DNA of 64,000 nucleotides, taken from the NCBI GenBank assembly GCA_963693315.1, contig OY856186.1:236902222-236966221 (forward strand), written 5' to 3'. Shown here piece after piece: positions 1-11,639 of the stretch. The notes beneath the pieces were generated by a model, which saw nothing but the letters and a program-made list of their open reading frames with translations, had not been told where the DNA came from and searched no databases. Made by a program: the position numbers and the translations under genes. Position 1 is the first letter of the stretch. The number at the start of each line of letters is the position of its first letter. The DNA is from Diogma glabrata (lineage: Eukaryota > Arthropoda > Insecta > Diptera > Cylindrotomidae).

Positions 1-404
1 TTTCCTTTACTTCCTCTTAATTCTTTACCTATGTCAATTTATAAAGACGTTTTATGAAACAATTTTGAATATGCTAATATTATATATCTTCAAAAAATGC
101 TATATAAACAGTAATGGATGTGAAGCGTACATCAATTTGGAACATTGTTTATGTTCTAGGGGCTTGCTCTAGAGTAAGAAGTTTTATTTTGGATTGATTA
201 AGCGATAATTCAAATTAAATATTCCAACCATTTAACGATTTGGCAATGTGCAATAGTTCATGGTGAATTAGTTCAAAGATATTTGTTTGTTTTTTTATTC
301 TAAGTTAGGCATGTTTAGTGTTAGTTATAATAAATTATTAATTAACGTCTCTGAATATCCGAAGATACCATGCCAACTGGGGATTGAGATTGAGGTTGAA
401 TAAA
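1..404. other. AT-rich sequence, no gene seen
   Basis: No coding frame, RNA gene or recognisable repeat was found here. The segment lies just beyond the 3' end of the LINE fragment that follows on the minus strand, so its right edge may be that element's 3' tail, but no poly(A) tail or duplication was identified. Confidence 0.5.
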
Positions 405-1153
405 TTAAGTTTCTCTGAGAAATTTACGAACGCTAACCCATGAAGGTAAGGCGTTCCAGAGATGAGAGACTCTGTTGAAAAAATCACGTTGAAAAGCAAC
501 AGTTCTGCACCTTTTTATATGAACCGCAAAAGGATGGGGTACAACATTTGCTCTGATGTTACGCGATAGGTTTGCGCGTTCAGGTAAAATTGATTTAATC
601 TCTGCAGAAGTTCGTTCATCCATATTGTATTTGTAGAAAATTGTCAGATTAGCAACATTTCGTCTGTACTGAAAAGAATCAAGCTCATTAGTAAGAGTTG
701 AGTTGCCAATCAGTATAATAGCTCTGTGCTGAACAGAATCCAGGCACTTCAAATTACTATAATAAGCTCCATCCCATATGTGAGAATAGAACTCCATGCA
801 GAGACGAATAAATGATTTGTAAATTAAAAGAAGTTGTTCGCATTAAAAATCTTATGACATCGTCCCAAAAAGCCCAATTTTTGAACAGCGTTCTTAGCTA
901 GGTTAAAAATATGAGATTTCCATTTTAAATTATTTTCAACTTCTACTCCTAAGAGTCTAACAGACTTCTCTACAAAATCTTTAGATTCGACCTTTAATGG
1001 AAACGGGAGTCTAACAGACTTCTCTACAAAATCTTTAGATTCGACCTTTAATCCACATCTAAGGATAATCAAGAAAAATGACAAACCTGTGTTTAGCACT
1101 CTTTTAAGTTTTGTTGATATTGTATTTATGGTAATCGTGCAATCGTCCGGCAA
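405..1153 (-). pseudogene. LINE reverse transcriptase, C-terminal fragment
   Basis: Two minus-strand frames (1153-824, then 797-405) together give the thumb and C-terminal tail of a non-LTR retrotransposon RT. Seen: LLGVEVENNLKWKSHI, the usual post-catalytic 'LGV..D..L.W..HI' block, then LGFLGRC, a CLDSVQHRAIILIG segment, YRRNVANL, FYKYNMDE, and the terminal RVSHLWNALPSWV block. The order is that of CR1/Jockey-type LINEs. The catalytic RT and the endonuclease are absent from this window, and the coding sequence is broken at about 800-825, so this is a 5'-truncated dead copy. LINE insertions are commonly 5' truncated, which fits. Exact clade not determined. Confidence 0.8.
953..1052. repeat. 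54-bp in-frame tandem duplication in LINE fragment
   Basis: A 46-bp sequence beginning GAGTCTAACAGACTTC at 953 recurs at 1007, so the period is 54 bp. On the minus strand it adds 18 residues in frame (VESKDFVEKSVRL occurs twice) immediately before the LGV block of the RT. Confidence 0.9.
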
Positions 1154-1765
1154 TACTCTTAAACGTCAAGCTTAATAAAACCTTTAATATAAATTGGTTT
1201 TCATATTCATATTCACGCCAACGTACACCCTGTGAAATTATATCAACAAAAATATTTCTAAGGCAATAATACCACTCAACTTTGTTCAGTTGCCTAGTAG
1301 TTAAATTAATGAGCGTGTATAGCGTCAGGGTTTTTGTTCGATGTACCATTATATAGAGTCCGTGGTGATGGTTTATCATGCCTCAAAAAAGGACGCATAG
1401 CAGACACGCATAGGATATTTTAAAATCATAGTCAATAAAGAAAGATAAGACGCAAACGCCAGTGAACAATTTGTTTTAAGTCACTTTACTCTAAGCTCAT
1501 TATTTTTCAGTAACGAGACATATTGGTCGATCACTATTCGGTCACCAAATGAGCGGATCAGTTCAATCAGGGTAAGGAAAATAAGACTTGGACTTTTTAT
1601 GTTTTATTCCTTTTGTGCATACATAATCCAACACAATAAATTAACGAGAAAAATAATTACTTATAACTTCTATTTATTACACAAATTTAAAAATCATCGA
1701 ACACGTCACAACTTTAAACAGACAACGCCATTTACTATATGATTAGAAATACATTTCATTATTTA
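1154..1765. other. Non-coding AT-rich interval
   Basis: Only short frames without family resemblance occur. It separates the LINE fragment from the decayed plus-strand gene. No repeat shared with the rest of the window was noticed. Confidence 0.4.
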
Positions 1766-3310
1766 GGTAGAATCGAAGCAATAACTCCTCGAAATGCTGT
1801 TTTGCCTAGAGAGCCCGTTATTCTTCTTCCCCAGATAACATCAGAAAAAGACATTGCGAGAGGAGGCGAAATTAAGATTATCCATACCGTACACATTCGT
1901 GAAAACACAAGGACTTGAAAAAACTCGTGTTAAAATAAATAATAAAGATTTACAGTTGTTACCATCTAATTTCACAAAACTTAAATACTTTTGGATGTTT
2001 TTGCAATTCAAGAAATCGAACGAGGCGGGTTTGGGTTTTTTGAAAAAATAACAAAACATAAAATTAATTATGAAGTATCAACAATCAATTTTTTAGATTT
2101 TGTATACGGTTATCCAAGTAATTATGATACTTTAATCGCTGCAGCCACCGCGTCGTCTGAGATGGCTAAGGAACACGGAATGAAAATTTGATAATGTATC
2201 GCTCTATTTAAAAACAAAAGATGCCGTGGCTATGACGAACTTTGAAAATATTAAAGTTGTTGTTCGTCTTGGAGGATTTCATACATTAATGTCATTTATG
2301 GGATATATTGGAAAAATAATGGCTGGCAGCGGCTTGAAAGTACTGATGTGCGTTGTGTATGCTGAAAATACAGTAAAAAATATCTTAAGTGGTCATGTCT
2401 ACTCTCGAGCAGTACGAGCTCATACTTTGATTCAACTTACTTTAGCATAAATGATCTTTCAAGATTTGTCTGATAGTAATCCAGATTTCTTAGATATCGA
2501 CCTTTTTGATGAAGTTTCTCAAATATGCTAAGCTGAGAATACTGATCTAGAAAGTTTACTCGCATATGATGTTTTAAATAATATTGTAAAAATATATGAA
2601 GCAAAACTTTCGGGATTAGAGAAACAAAGCAACACTGCAAAATTATGGGTATTGTATATCAGAATGGTTTCTATATTACATGACTTCATCACAGAAGAAA
2701 AGTTCGGAGATTGGCACCTGCATTTAAAAACTGTAGAGCTTATGATACCATTTTTTCATTCTGCTGGTCATATGCCTTATGCAAAGTCGGCTCAATTATA
2801 CTTGCAAGATATGCTTGATTTAAAATCAAATTACAACATGTCTAATGAGAATTTTGATAAATTTACAGCGCAAGGTTATTTTACCATACGTCGAAAAGAT
2901 AAATATTGGGGAGGTATATTTACTGATCAAACCATTGATCAAACCATTGAACAAATCGTTAAGCGTAGAAGGTAGACCTTTTGCTCAAGGGGCAACTGAA
3001 AGTGTGGTGCATAAATGGTTTAAAGGAACTACTACCACCAAATATGTTGTTAAATCGATAGAAAAATTCACAAATATTTCTTTTGAAAAATCTTTTCAAC
3101 ATAAGGATACAAGTGATGCTCGAAAAAAGTTAACGCTTTGGCAGTTGAAAAGTTGCGCTAATTTTTCGCGCGAATGTCACAATCCATTTAACAGTAATAT
3201 AAAGGGGCTTGTTTCAATATCTACTGGTTTAATAGCTGATGAAAAAGTAAGCTGTTTTAATGCATTTGAAAAAGGTTTAGCTGTAATAATAGGACTTGAA
3301 GGTAAAAAGT
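1766..3310 (+). pseudogene. Uncharacterised multi-copy animal protein family, fossil part 1
   Basis: A run of plus-strand frames with shifts and stops makes up the N-terminal half of a recognisable protein family of unknown function, multi-copy in several invertebrate genomes. Seen: VILLPQITSEKDI at the start, FVYGYPSNYDTLIAAA, then VVVRLGGFHTLMSFMGYIGK and AGSGLKVLMCVVYAENTV, GHVYSRAVRAHTLIQL, and later HLHLKTVELMIPFF, YAKSAQLYLQDMLDL, GYFTIRRKDKYWGG and QGATESVVHKWFKG. Frames change at least at about 2050, 2190, 2450-2650 and 2960. The 1.3-kb repeat interrupts it at 3311, after EGKKSS. Family recognition is from memory; I know no assigned function. Confidence 0.7.
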
Positions 3311-4634
<1,324 letters not shown>

Positions 4635-5697
4635 TTTCAAAGATATAACATTATCTAAAGAAAACATAGTTCGCAACTTAGAGCAAGCCCATACGACTCT
4701 TTTAATCAACAAGCAATTAGTTTCCGTTTGTACTGACTTGATTTTTCAACTGGTAAGTGCCTTATATATGAGTTCTCCTGATAAAAAGACTTGGAAAATT
4801 TATTTTCGTACGAGTGTACGAGTTGGCACCTTATCCATTGTCATTGTTTGATCAATTTGTAATGCGGAAAAATACAAAATCGGATCTGTATCAATTCTTC
4901 AAGCCACTTGACTTGATATAATACTGGACAAAGAAAATTATTTTTGCATTGTTGATTGCGGGATGTTACTCCATAAAGTTCATTAGAAAACCCGTGCTAC
5001 ATTTGCTAATATAATCAAAAATTACATTTATTATATCCAAAGAAATTTTGGGGTAAATGCAACCATTGTGTTTGATGGTTATGATTATATAACGACAAAA
5101 TCAGCCGAAAGAAGAAGAAGGACTCGAAAATTTATGTTTTTTTTTTGAAAATTTAACAGTCGAGAAAAGCAAATTTATTTGTAATAAAAATAACAAAAAA
5201 AAATCATCAATTTGTTACATAATAACTTATTATCAAATAACTAAAAATCAATAAAATGCACCGGAGATGCCGACAGAACGATTGCTACTCAAGCTATTAG
5301 TAGCGATTTGTATGCTAATAAGAAAATAGTTGTAGTGTCACAAAATATTGATGTCCTTATCATTTTAATAGCTTTGTCAGGACGAGTTAACGTTAATGCG
5401 GACAATGAAACATCATCTCCGACTGTTTTTGAAAATCAAAATATTTAGTTTTTGAGACCTAAAAGTAGTAGTGGAACGGAGCCACCAAAAATATTCTCTA
5501 CTAAAAGTCTCGATGACCAATACGCCAACGTCAAAGGTCATCTATTATTTGCCCACTCTTATACGGGATGTCATACAACATCCGGACTTTTTAACAACGG
5601 AAAAAATCCTTTTTTGAAACTTTGAACAAAAATAATTCAGAAGGATTGAAGAAATATTAGATTCAGGAATAATAGGAATAATACGCTTGTTACAATT
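4635..5697 (+). pseudogene. Uncharacterised animal protein family, fossil part 2
   Basis: Continues the plus-strand family after the 1.3-kb repeat. Seen in shifting frames: NLEQAHTTLL, ELAPYPLSLFDQFVMRK, VFDGYDYITTKSAERRRR (about 5068-5125), GDADRTIATQAI, VVVSQNIDVLIILIAL (about 5330-5375), and HLLFAHSYTGCHTTSG (about 5535-5580). Stops and shifts are frequent, so it cannot encode an intact protein. The blocks GDAD..., (E/Q)(D/N)ID(L/V)L and (F/Y)TGC(D/H)TTS resemble the spacing of acidic residues in PIN/FEN-like nuclease folds; that is inference, not an established assignment. Gypsy element A interrupts it at 5702. Confidence 0.65.
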
Positions 5698-5701
5698 ATA
5701 T

Positions 5702-6377
5702 TGTAACGACTCTTCGTTGGTTCTTTTAGATTATTGAGCAAATACGACAGTAAAAGACAGATCTTTAGTTAACAGAATCTCAAACTTTATTTGTCATCAA
5801 ATTACAGCAGCTTCCGTTTTTCCTTACAATAAATTCCAGGGTCTCCAATTTATGTACCATAAACTTCACCGCTTTTCCACAATTTGAATCAACAATATTC
5901 GGAATCGTAAAATCTGTATTTACTATTCCACTAAGTTCAGATTCTTTTACTATTAGTACCCAGGCTCAAGTACCTCCGATTATTCCTTATACTTTCGAAT
6001 ATTTGTAAACACTTTTAATTGCAAAAGTAAAACTGACCATCTGATATTTTTGTTTGCTTATTTATATCGAAAAATAAATAAATCGAAACTTCTATAATCC
6101 ACTAGAAATCAATACTACGTAGTCCGTACATCTGAAATAGGCCACACCTGTTTTCATTCAAACTTGCATTTGTATTAGCGAACTCAAATTTAATTTATGC
6201 AAAATGTATTAGGTAACTCCTTTTAATTCATTAATGTAAACATTTGTATAACAAATTTAATTTACATTAATTTATGCAATACAATTTGCAATACAAGTAA
6301 AAGATTGAAAAAGGAGTTAACTTTCAATTCATGAATGAGTAAATAAAATTAACCCATTCTGGACGAAGTTTATTACA
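5702..6377 (-). repeat. 3' LTR of element A
   Basis: 676 bp, beginning TGTAACGACTCTTCG and ending GTTTATTACA on the plus strand, so the ends are TG...CA in both orientations. No difference from the copy at 9274-9949 was seen. Confidence 0.93.
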
Positions 6378-6388
6378 TTGCCCTCCAT
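6378..6388 (-). promoter_or_regulatory. Polypurine tract of element A
   Basis: Read on the minus strand the bases next to the 3' LTR are ATGGAGGGCAA, the expected primer tract for plus-strand DNA synthesis. It immediately follows the stop codon of the long frame. Confidence 0.75.
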
Positions 6389-9244
6389 TTAGTTTTGTTC
6401 GTCCCGAACAATATCAGAGATCGCATTGGTGCTGTTACCTTGGTACGGTGCCAACCTTTGCAGATGTATCACTTTCATCTTGGTACGGGGTCCCTTTTGT
6501 ATGCGGTAGATAACATCATTAATTCGTTTGATTATTTTATATGGGCCTTCCCAATCTGGCTGCAGCTTGGGTGATCTTCCCTTAGTTCTTCTGGGGTTGT
6601 ATAGCCATACCAATTCTCCTTCTTGAAAACCGCCACTATTTGCATTTATGTCGTACCTGGTTTTCATCTTGTCACTGGCAATCTTAATGTGGTCTCGAAC
6701 CTGCTGATGGATTTTATTCATCTTCTCCCTTAGTTGTCCCACATAATCTGTTTTCGTGGATACCAGACCTCCAGGGATGCCGAACTCGATGTCACTAGGA
6801 AGATGTAGTTCTCTTCCGAACATGATATTCGCTGGCGTTTCACTTGTCATATCGTGCACTGCGCTACGATAGGCCATCAAGAATAACGGAAGATCCTTGT
6901 CCCAATTTCTTTGGTTGGCTTCTACTACCTTTGACAAATGTTCTTCCATGGTTCGGTTGAATCGTTCTACCATGCCATCTGACTGCGGGTTCATAGGTGT
7001 AGTTCGTGTTTTTCTAATGCCGAGTGTTCTGCACAGCTCTTCCATCAGTTGAGATTCGAAATTCCTTCCCTGGTCGGTATGCAACTCGAGCGGTGTTCCA
7101 TATCTGCAAACCCATTCATTGACTAATGTTTCCGCGACCGTAACTGCTTCCTGGTTCGGTATTGCATAAGCTTCCGGCCATTTTGTAAAGTAATCAATGA
7201 CCACCATGATGTATTTGTTACCTTTTGTCGTTTCCGGAAATGGCCCCGCGATGTCTATAGCAATTCTCTCCATTGGGGCACCCACATTGTACTGTTGCAT
7301 CTCTCCTCGAGTTCTAGTTTTTGGTCCTTTGCTCGCTGCACAAGTATCGCATCGCCGACACCATTGCTCCACGTCGGTACGATACCTTACCCAATAAAAC
7401 CTCTCCCTTACTTTAGCCAGGGTTTTATTGACTCCCAGGTGTCCTCCAGAAATACTTCCATGCAGCTTTCCCAGTACCTCTTCCACTCGACTTGACGGCA
7501 ACACCAGTTGCCCCAACACTTTCTTTCCATCGGCGGACTCCCATTTTCTTTTTAATATCCCGTTGTCCATAAATAGTGAGTCCCATTGCGCCCAGTAGCA
7601 TTTCACCTCCGTACTTAAAGGTGCGACCTCTTTCCACTCCGGTCGCCTTCCCTCGGTTTTCCATTTCAATATTGGTGCCATAGCTGGATCCTTTTGCTGC
7701 TCTCCTTTAAGTACCTCGGTACACCAATCTTCAGGAGTTTGGAACTTGATTTGGTTCACTTTCATTGCCTCGTTTCCCTCAGTTCTGCTACATGACTTGC
7801 GCTCCTCAACACAGGGTCTTCTTGAAAGATCTTCAGCGTTACCGTGTATCCTTCTCTTCCGGTGTTCAACGCGGCAATCTCCTTCCTTTTTGACATCCAC
7901 TTGCTTGTTTGAAAGGTTCATCAACCGGCCTGGAACTACTCCTTCTTTTGCTGCTACTCGTGTTTTGCATTCTTGTCTGATGTGCCCTAACTGTCCACAA
8001 TTCCAGCATCTCACTCTGCTAGACCTTCTTCGTTGATTTTGTTCAGGCTTATCTTCCAGACTTTTGACACGCATGATCACTTCATCAAGCGCTGCTTTTA
8101 GAGGTTCTTCAGTAACTTCCATCTGACGTACTCTATCTGAACCGTACGCTCTTTTTCCAGCTTCCATTTGCTGGGCCAATGCTAAGACTTCTGCAGGTAG
8201 CTTCTTTCCGCTTAGATAAAGCTGATTCCTCATTTGTACATCTCGAAGAGCATTGATAAATGTATCAGCTGCCAGCTCATCTCGATGTTCAGCGTTATAG
8301 TTCGGATATGACAGATTAACCAGTCTCACAATGTCAGCCTCTAATTCTTGCAAAGTTTCGCTGACTCCTTGTTTTCGTGTTCTGAGCTGCATGCGATGGA
8401 GAGCTTGCATATGACTTTCCCCATATCTTACTTCTAAGGCCTCCATTAGCTTGTTGTAATCACGCTCTGTCGCTGATAGTGTCTGCAAAATTTCAGCAGC
8501 AGGTCCCTTCAATGCCAATACAAGCGCATTTGCTTTTTGCTGGTGATCGAACCCAGTTGTTGCTATCTCAAATTGCATCTTAAATATCTGGTACGATGTA
8601 GATCCATCAAATACGGGTGTTTTCACTTTAGCTGGAGCTGAAGTAGTTAATGGATTGATTATGTTACCAGACTTCATTTGTGCTATTTCTTGGCGGATTT
8701 CACTCGAAAGATTGCGTAATTTCTCTTCATGTTCTTCGGTAACTTTCCGCAGCTCCCTTTCCATGTTGTTGATTTTAACCTCCGCACTGGATATACGTGA
8801 CTCGATTACTTCAAGTAGTTGTTGTTGATCTAGTTTTTGTTGGGCCATCAGGTCAGCAAGTTGTCGTTGTTGATCTACTTTTTGTTCTGCTGCAGGTTTC
8901 TCTTGTTTGGCCATCAGATTGTTTCCTTGTTTGGCCATCATGTCAGCAAATTGTTGTTGTTGGTTGTTTCCTTGTTTGGCCATCATATCAGCAAATTGTT
9001 GTTGTTGCTCTGCCATCATTTCCTTCATCAACGCAATCCTCGGATCAATCGCTGGAGCATTCTGAACCGGAGCTTCTTCCTGCTCTACTTCTATGACCTC
9101 TGTGTTTTGGCCTGCTTCTTCTAAAACTTTACGCAGCCGAAATGCAAGTTCTGCCTTCGTTCCATGGATTGGAGCATTCCTTTTCTTCAACTCATCCTTC
9201 AGCTGGGTCTGGCTGAGATCACTAATATTTACTGTCTTGACCAT
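6389..9244 (-). CDS. Gag-integrase fusion protein of element A (951 aa)
   Basis: One uninterrupted frame. I place the start at 9244 (MVKTVNISD), just inside the PBS, because upstream codons lie in the LTR. Order of parts: a SAP-like helix-extension-helix (about residues 5-40, SQTQLKDELKKRNAPIHG), a Gln-rich coiled coil built from repeats around QQQQFADMMAKQGNN, a retrotransposon Gag domain (FKMQFEIATTGFD, ALKGPAAEILQTL), a CCHC knuckle (CWNCGQLGHIRQEC), then after about 40 residues the very end of RNase H (VEHRKRRIHGNAEDLSRRPC) and a full integrase: H-H-C-C zinc region, catalytic D (AIDIAGPF), D (HTDQGRNF), E (SDGMVERFNR) and a GPY-type C-terminus (WEGPYKI). Protease (no DTG/DSG), RT (no YxDD) and most of RNase H are absent without loss of frame. 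The intact frame in a young insertion suggests the fusion protein may be made. Confidence 0.88.
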   Translation of the reverse strand: MVKTVNISDLSQTQLKDELKKRNAPIHGTKAELAFRLRKVLEEAGQNTEVIEVEQEEAPVQNAPAIDPRIALMKEMMAEQQQQFADMMAKQGNNQQQQFADMMAKQGNNLMAKQEKPAAEQKVDQQRQLADLMAQQKLDQQQLLEVIESRISSAEVKINNMERELRKVTEEHEEKLRNLSSEIRQEIAQMKSGNIINPLTTSAPAKVKTPVFDGSTSYQIFKMQFEIATTGFDHQQKANALVLALKGPAAEILQTLSATERDYNKLMEALEVRYGESHMQALHRMQLRTRKQGVSETLQELEADIVRLVNLSYPNYNAEHRDELAADTFINALRDVQMRNQLYLSGKKLPAEVLALAQQMEAGKRAYGSDRVRQMEVTEEPLKAALDEVIMRVKSLEDKPEQNQRRRSSRVRCWNCGQLGHIRQECKTRVAAKEGVVPGRLMNLSNKQVDVKKEGDCRVEHRKRRIHGNAEDLSRRPCVEERKSCSRTEGNEAMKVNQIKFQTPEDWCTEVLKGEQQKDPAMAPILKWKTEGRRPEWKEVAPLSTEVKCYWAQWDSLFMDNGILKRKWESADGKKVLGQLVLPSSRVEEVLGKLHGSISGGHLGVNKTLAKVRERFYWVRYRTDVEQWCRRCDTCAASKGPKTRTRGEMQQYNVGAPMERIAIDIAGPFPETTKGNKYIMVVIDYFTKWPEAYAIPNQEAVTVAETLVNEWVCRYGTPLELHTDQGRNFESQLMEELCRTLGIRKTRTTPMNPQSDGMVERFNRTMEEHLSKVVEANQRNWDKDLPLFLMAYRSAVHDMTSETPANIMFGRELHLPSDIEFGIPGGLVSTKTDYVGQLREKMNKIHQQVRDHIKIASDKMKTRYDINANSGGFQEGELVWLYNPRRTKGRSPKLQPDWEGPYKIIKRINDVIYRIQKGPRTKMKVIHLQRLAPYQGNSTNAISDIVRDEQN

Positions 9245-9254
9245 TGTTTCAATA

Positions 9255-9272
9255 ATCCCACTTCTGACACCA
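9255..9272 (-). promoter_or_regulatory. Primer binding site of element A (tRNA-Leu type)
   Basis: Minus strand, one base after the 5' LTR: TGGTGTCAGAAGTGGGAT. TGG pairs with the tRNA CCA end and the rest matches the complement of the usual tRNA-Leu acceptor and T-stem (CCCACTTCTGACA). The tRNA identification is from memory of tRNA-Leu sequences. Confidence 0.75.
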
Positions 9273-9273
9273 C

Positions 9274-9949
9274 TGTAACGACTCTTCGTTGGTTCTTTTA
9301 GATTATTGAGCAAATACGACAGTAAAAGACAGATCTTTAGTTAACAGAATCTCAAACTTTATTTGTCATCAAATTACAGCAGCTTCCGTTTTTCCTTACA
9401 ATAAATTCCAGGGTCTCCAATTTATGTACCATAAACTTCACCGCTTTTCCACAATTTGAATCAACAATATTCGGAATCGTAAAATCTGTATTTACTATTC
9501 CACTAAGTTCAGATTCTTTTACTATTAGTACCCAGGCTCAAGTACCTCCGATTATTCCTTATACTTTCGAATATTTGTAAACACTTTTAATTGCAAAAGT
9601 AAAACTGACCATCTGATATTTTTGTTTGCTTATTTATATCGAAAAATAAATAAATCGAAACTTCTATAATCCACTAGAAATCAATACTACGTAGTCCGTA
9701 CATCTGAAATAGGCCACACCTGTTTTCATTCAAACTTGCATTTGTATTAGCGAACTCAAATTTAATTTATGCAAAATGTATTAGGTAACTCCTTTTAATT
9801 CATTAATGTAAACATTTGTATAACAAATTTAATTTACATTAATTTATGCAATACAATTTGCAATACAAGTAAAAGATTGAAAAAGGAGTTAACTTTCAAT
9901 TCATGAATGAGTAAATAAAATTAACCCATTCTGGACGAAGTTTATTACA
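9274..9949 (-). repeat. 5' LTR of element A
   Basis: 676 bp, same length and sequence by eye as 5702-6377. Transcription of the element would start inside it and run towards lower coordinates. Confidence 0.93.
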
Positions 9950-9953
9950 ATAT

Positions 9954-10534
9954 AAATATAAACCAACAACAGCCGAAAAAGATTTGAGCCCGAGTCAGCA
10001 ACTTAACAAGTACAGATTTAACCTTTTTGCGCAAAAACATCTGCAAATATAAAATCTACTAAAAAGCCCTCTGCTAATCTTGCTAATATACCTCCATCTA
10101 TTGATGGTTTTAAAGATTTCCAAGTTCAAACATGGATTGGTTTTTATCAAGGCTTATTACAAAAATTAAATCCTACTGATTGGGGGTGGAAAATTATTGA
10201 TGGTGACTTATGCCCTACTCGAATGTTATCTTCTTCAGCTCCTGAAGACATTTTAAATGTCATTATGTGTACATGTAAAACTGGATGCGGCCGAGCTTGT
10301 GGGTGTCGAAAAAATAGCATGTACTGCTTATTAAGTTGTTTATGCAATAAGGGGGACAACTGTACAAATATTCAACCGAGTGATGCACCTCGTGATGAAG
10401 AATGTGTCATAACCACAGAAGATCAGGAAAATCGTGCAAATGACACAGAAAATGGAAGTGAAACAGAACAGCAGCTTGCATCAGAACAACAGTATCCAGT
10501 TCTTGAAAATGAATCGGATGATGAAGATTTCTAA
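9954..10534 (+). pseudogene. Uncharacterised animal protein family, fossil part 3 (CXC-like C-terminus)
   Basis: Resumes after element A and ends at a stop at 10534. The last stretch is open from about 10070: PSIDGFKDFQVQTWIGFYQG, NPTDWGWKIIDGDLCP, then a Cys-rich block CTCKTGCGRACGCRKNS and a following CLLSCLCNKGDNCTN, then an acidic tail. The Cys-rich block resembles the spacing of tesmin/TSO1 CXC motifs, which in true CXC proteins bind DNA with zinc; that resemblance is inference. This block is the best preserved part of the fossil. Upstream of 10070 a stop is present. A short protein starting at 10223 is possible but there is no evidence for it. Confidence 0.65.
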
Positions 10535-10825
10535 AATAATATTTCTTATATTTTAATATAATTTTTTTTATATTTATTTATTAAATAAAGTATTATTTTT
10601 GTTTTTTAGAAAAAAAATGTATTCAGTTCCATTTTATCTTTATTTTCTTAAATAATATATTTAAAATTTATTACTTTCAAAAACTTACAATAAAAAAATT
10701 ATAAATTTCATTTTTTTTTTCTTTATTAAAATTATTCAATATTTATAACAAAAAATGTGTAACAAAAAATGTAATGTGAATACATTAAGAAGATATATAA
10801 AATTTTGTATGCTACGCAGTAAAAT
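10535..10825. other. AT-rich 3' flank
   Basis: Poly-A/T-rich sequence after the fossil's stop codon with an AATAAA-like stretch near 10575 (TTAAATAAAG). No gene. It ends where the hairpin-ended element begins. Confidence 0.4.
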
Positions 10826-11118
10826 AATAGCTATTTATGTATTAAGGGCATAAAGTATGTCTTTTCCGCTTGAGAGTGAAATTGTTGCTCGAGGCGTTAG
10901 CCGAGAGAAACAACCACTCGAAAGCAAAAAAGATACTTTATGCCTGAATTGCATACAAGATTTTTTGTACGAGGAAAATTCTGTATTATTTGCATAAATA
11001 AAAATATATATATATTCACACAAAATAGTAAAATATTTTTTCGAAAATTACTTTATCAAAGTAGTTTTTCGAAATAATAGTAATACAATAACTTTAGGCA
11101 TTGTTATTTCGAAAGGAA
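10826..11118 (+). repeat. Left inverted arm with internal hairpin
   Basis: Matches the reverse complement of 13370-13655. The nested palindrome occupies 10847-10944 and would fold into a long stem capped near GGCGTTAGCC. Confidence 0.85.
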
Positions 11119-11639
11119 TTTTTTCATATCGAAAAAAAATTATTTTTGTACGAGTAAACCGTAAAATTCACTTTTGCGATTCAAAAATTGTACATAAAGC
11201 AGGCCTTTTTTACTTCGGTCTGAAAGACATAAGTATAACATTCATGAGCTCAAAGTGAAATTCTTACACCCACCTTTTTTGGCATTTCTTGACGTTTTAG
11301 GACCTACTGATTCTAACAAAAGCAAAAAAAAAAAAATTGTGTGTCTGTCTGTCGGCCGGCCGCCGTCATTACCTACGCTGCAGGGAAAACCGCTGGAATG
11401 ATTTCAAAATGTTTTGCTTCTAAAAATAGATATACTCAAGGGACAGGTCTAAAAGGACGCTGTGTTCGATAACTGTACCGGAAGTTTGTCAAAAAAATCA
11501 GTATCTGTGTCAAAAATAGCAAATATTCATATATTTGGCTTAAAAAACGTTCATTTTAAGTGATTACGAGTAGGAACATTAAATTTGGAGAAATCTTGAT
11601 GGTCGGGATTGGTATGTGAGATCAAAAACTTGATTATTG

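Larger units (their letters stand above)
5698..9953 (-). mobile_element. Ty3/gypsy LTR retroelement A, Gag-integrase type, full length
   Basis: A complete minus-strand insertion: two 676-bp LTRs that I find identical by eye, a PBS, a purine tract, and one long frame. Flanks carry the 4-bp duplication ATAT (5698-5701 and 9950-9953), and the interrupted gene resumes on the right. The internal region (about 2.9 kb) is far shorter than an autonomous gypsy because protease, RT and most of RNase H are missing. Identical LTRs mean recent insertion, so the deleted form itself was mobilised; RT must have come from another element. Element B (35063-39298) is a second, older copy of the same structure. 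Confidence 0.9.

Noticed and set aside
8797..9278. Open frames antisense to the Gln-rich Gag of element A (and 37973-38676 for B)
   Set aside because: They mirror the CAA/CAG repeats of the sense frame; no family resemblance and no independent signals.
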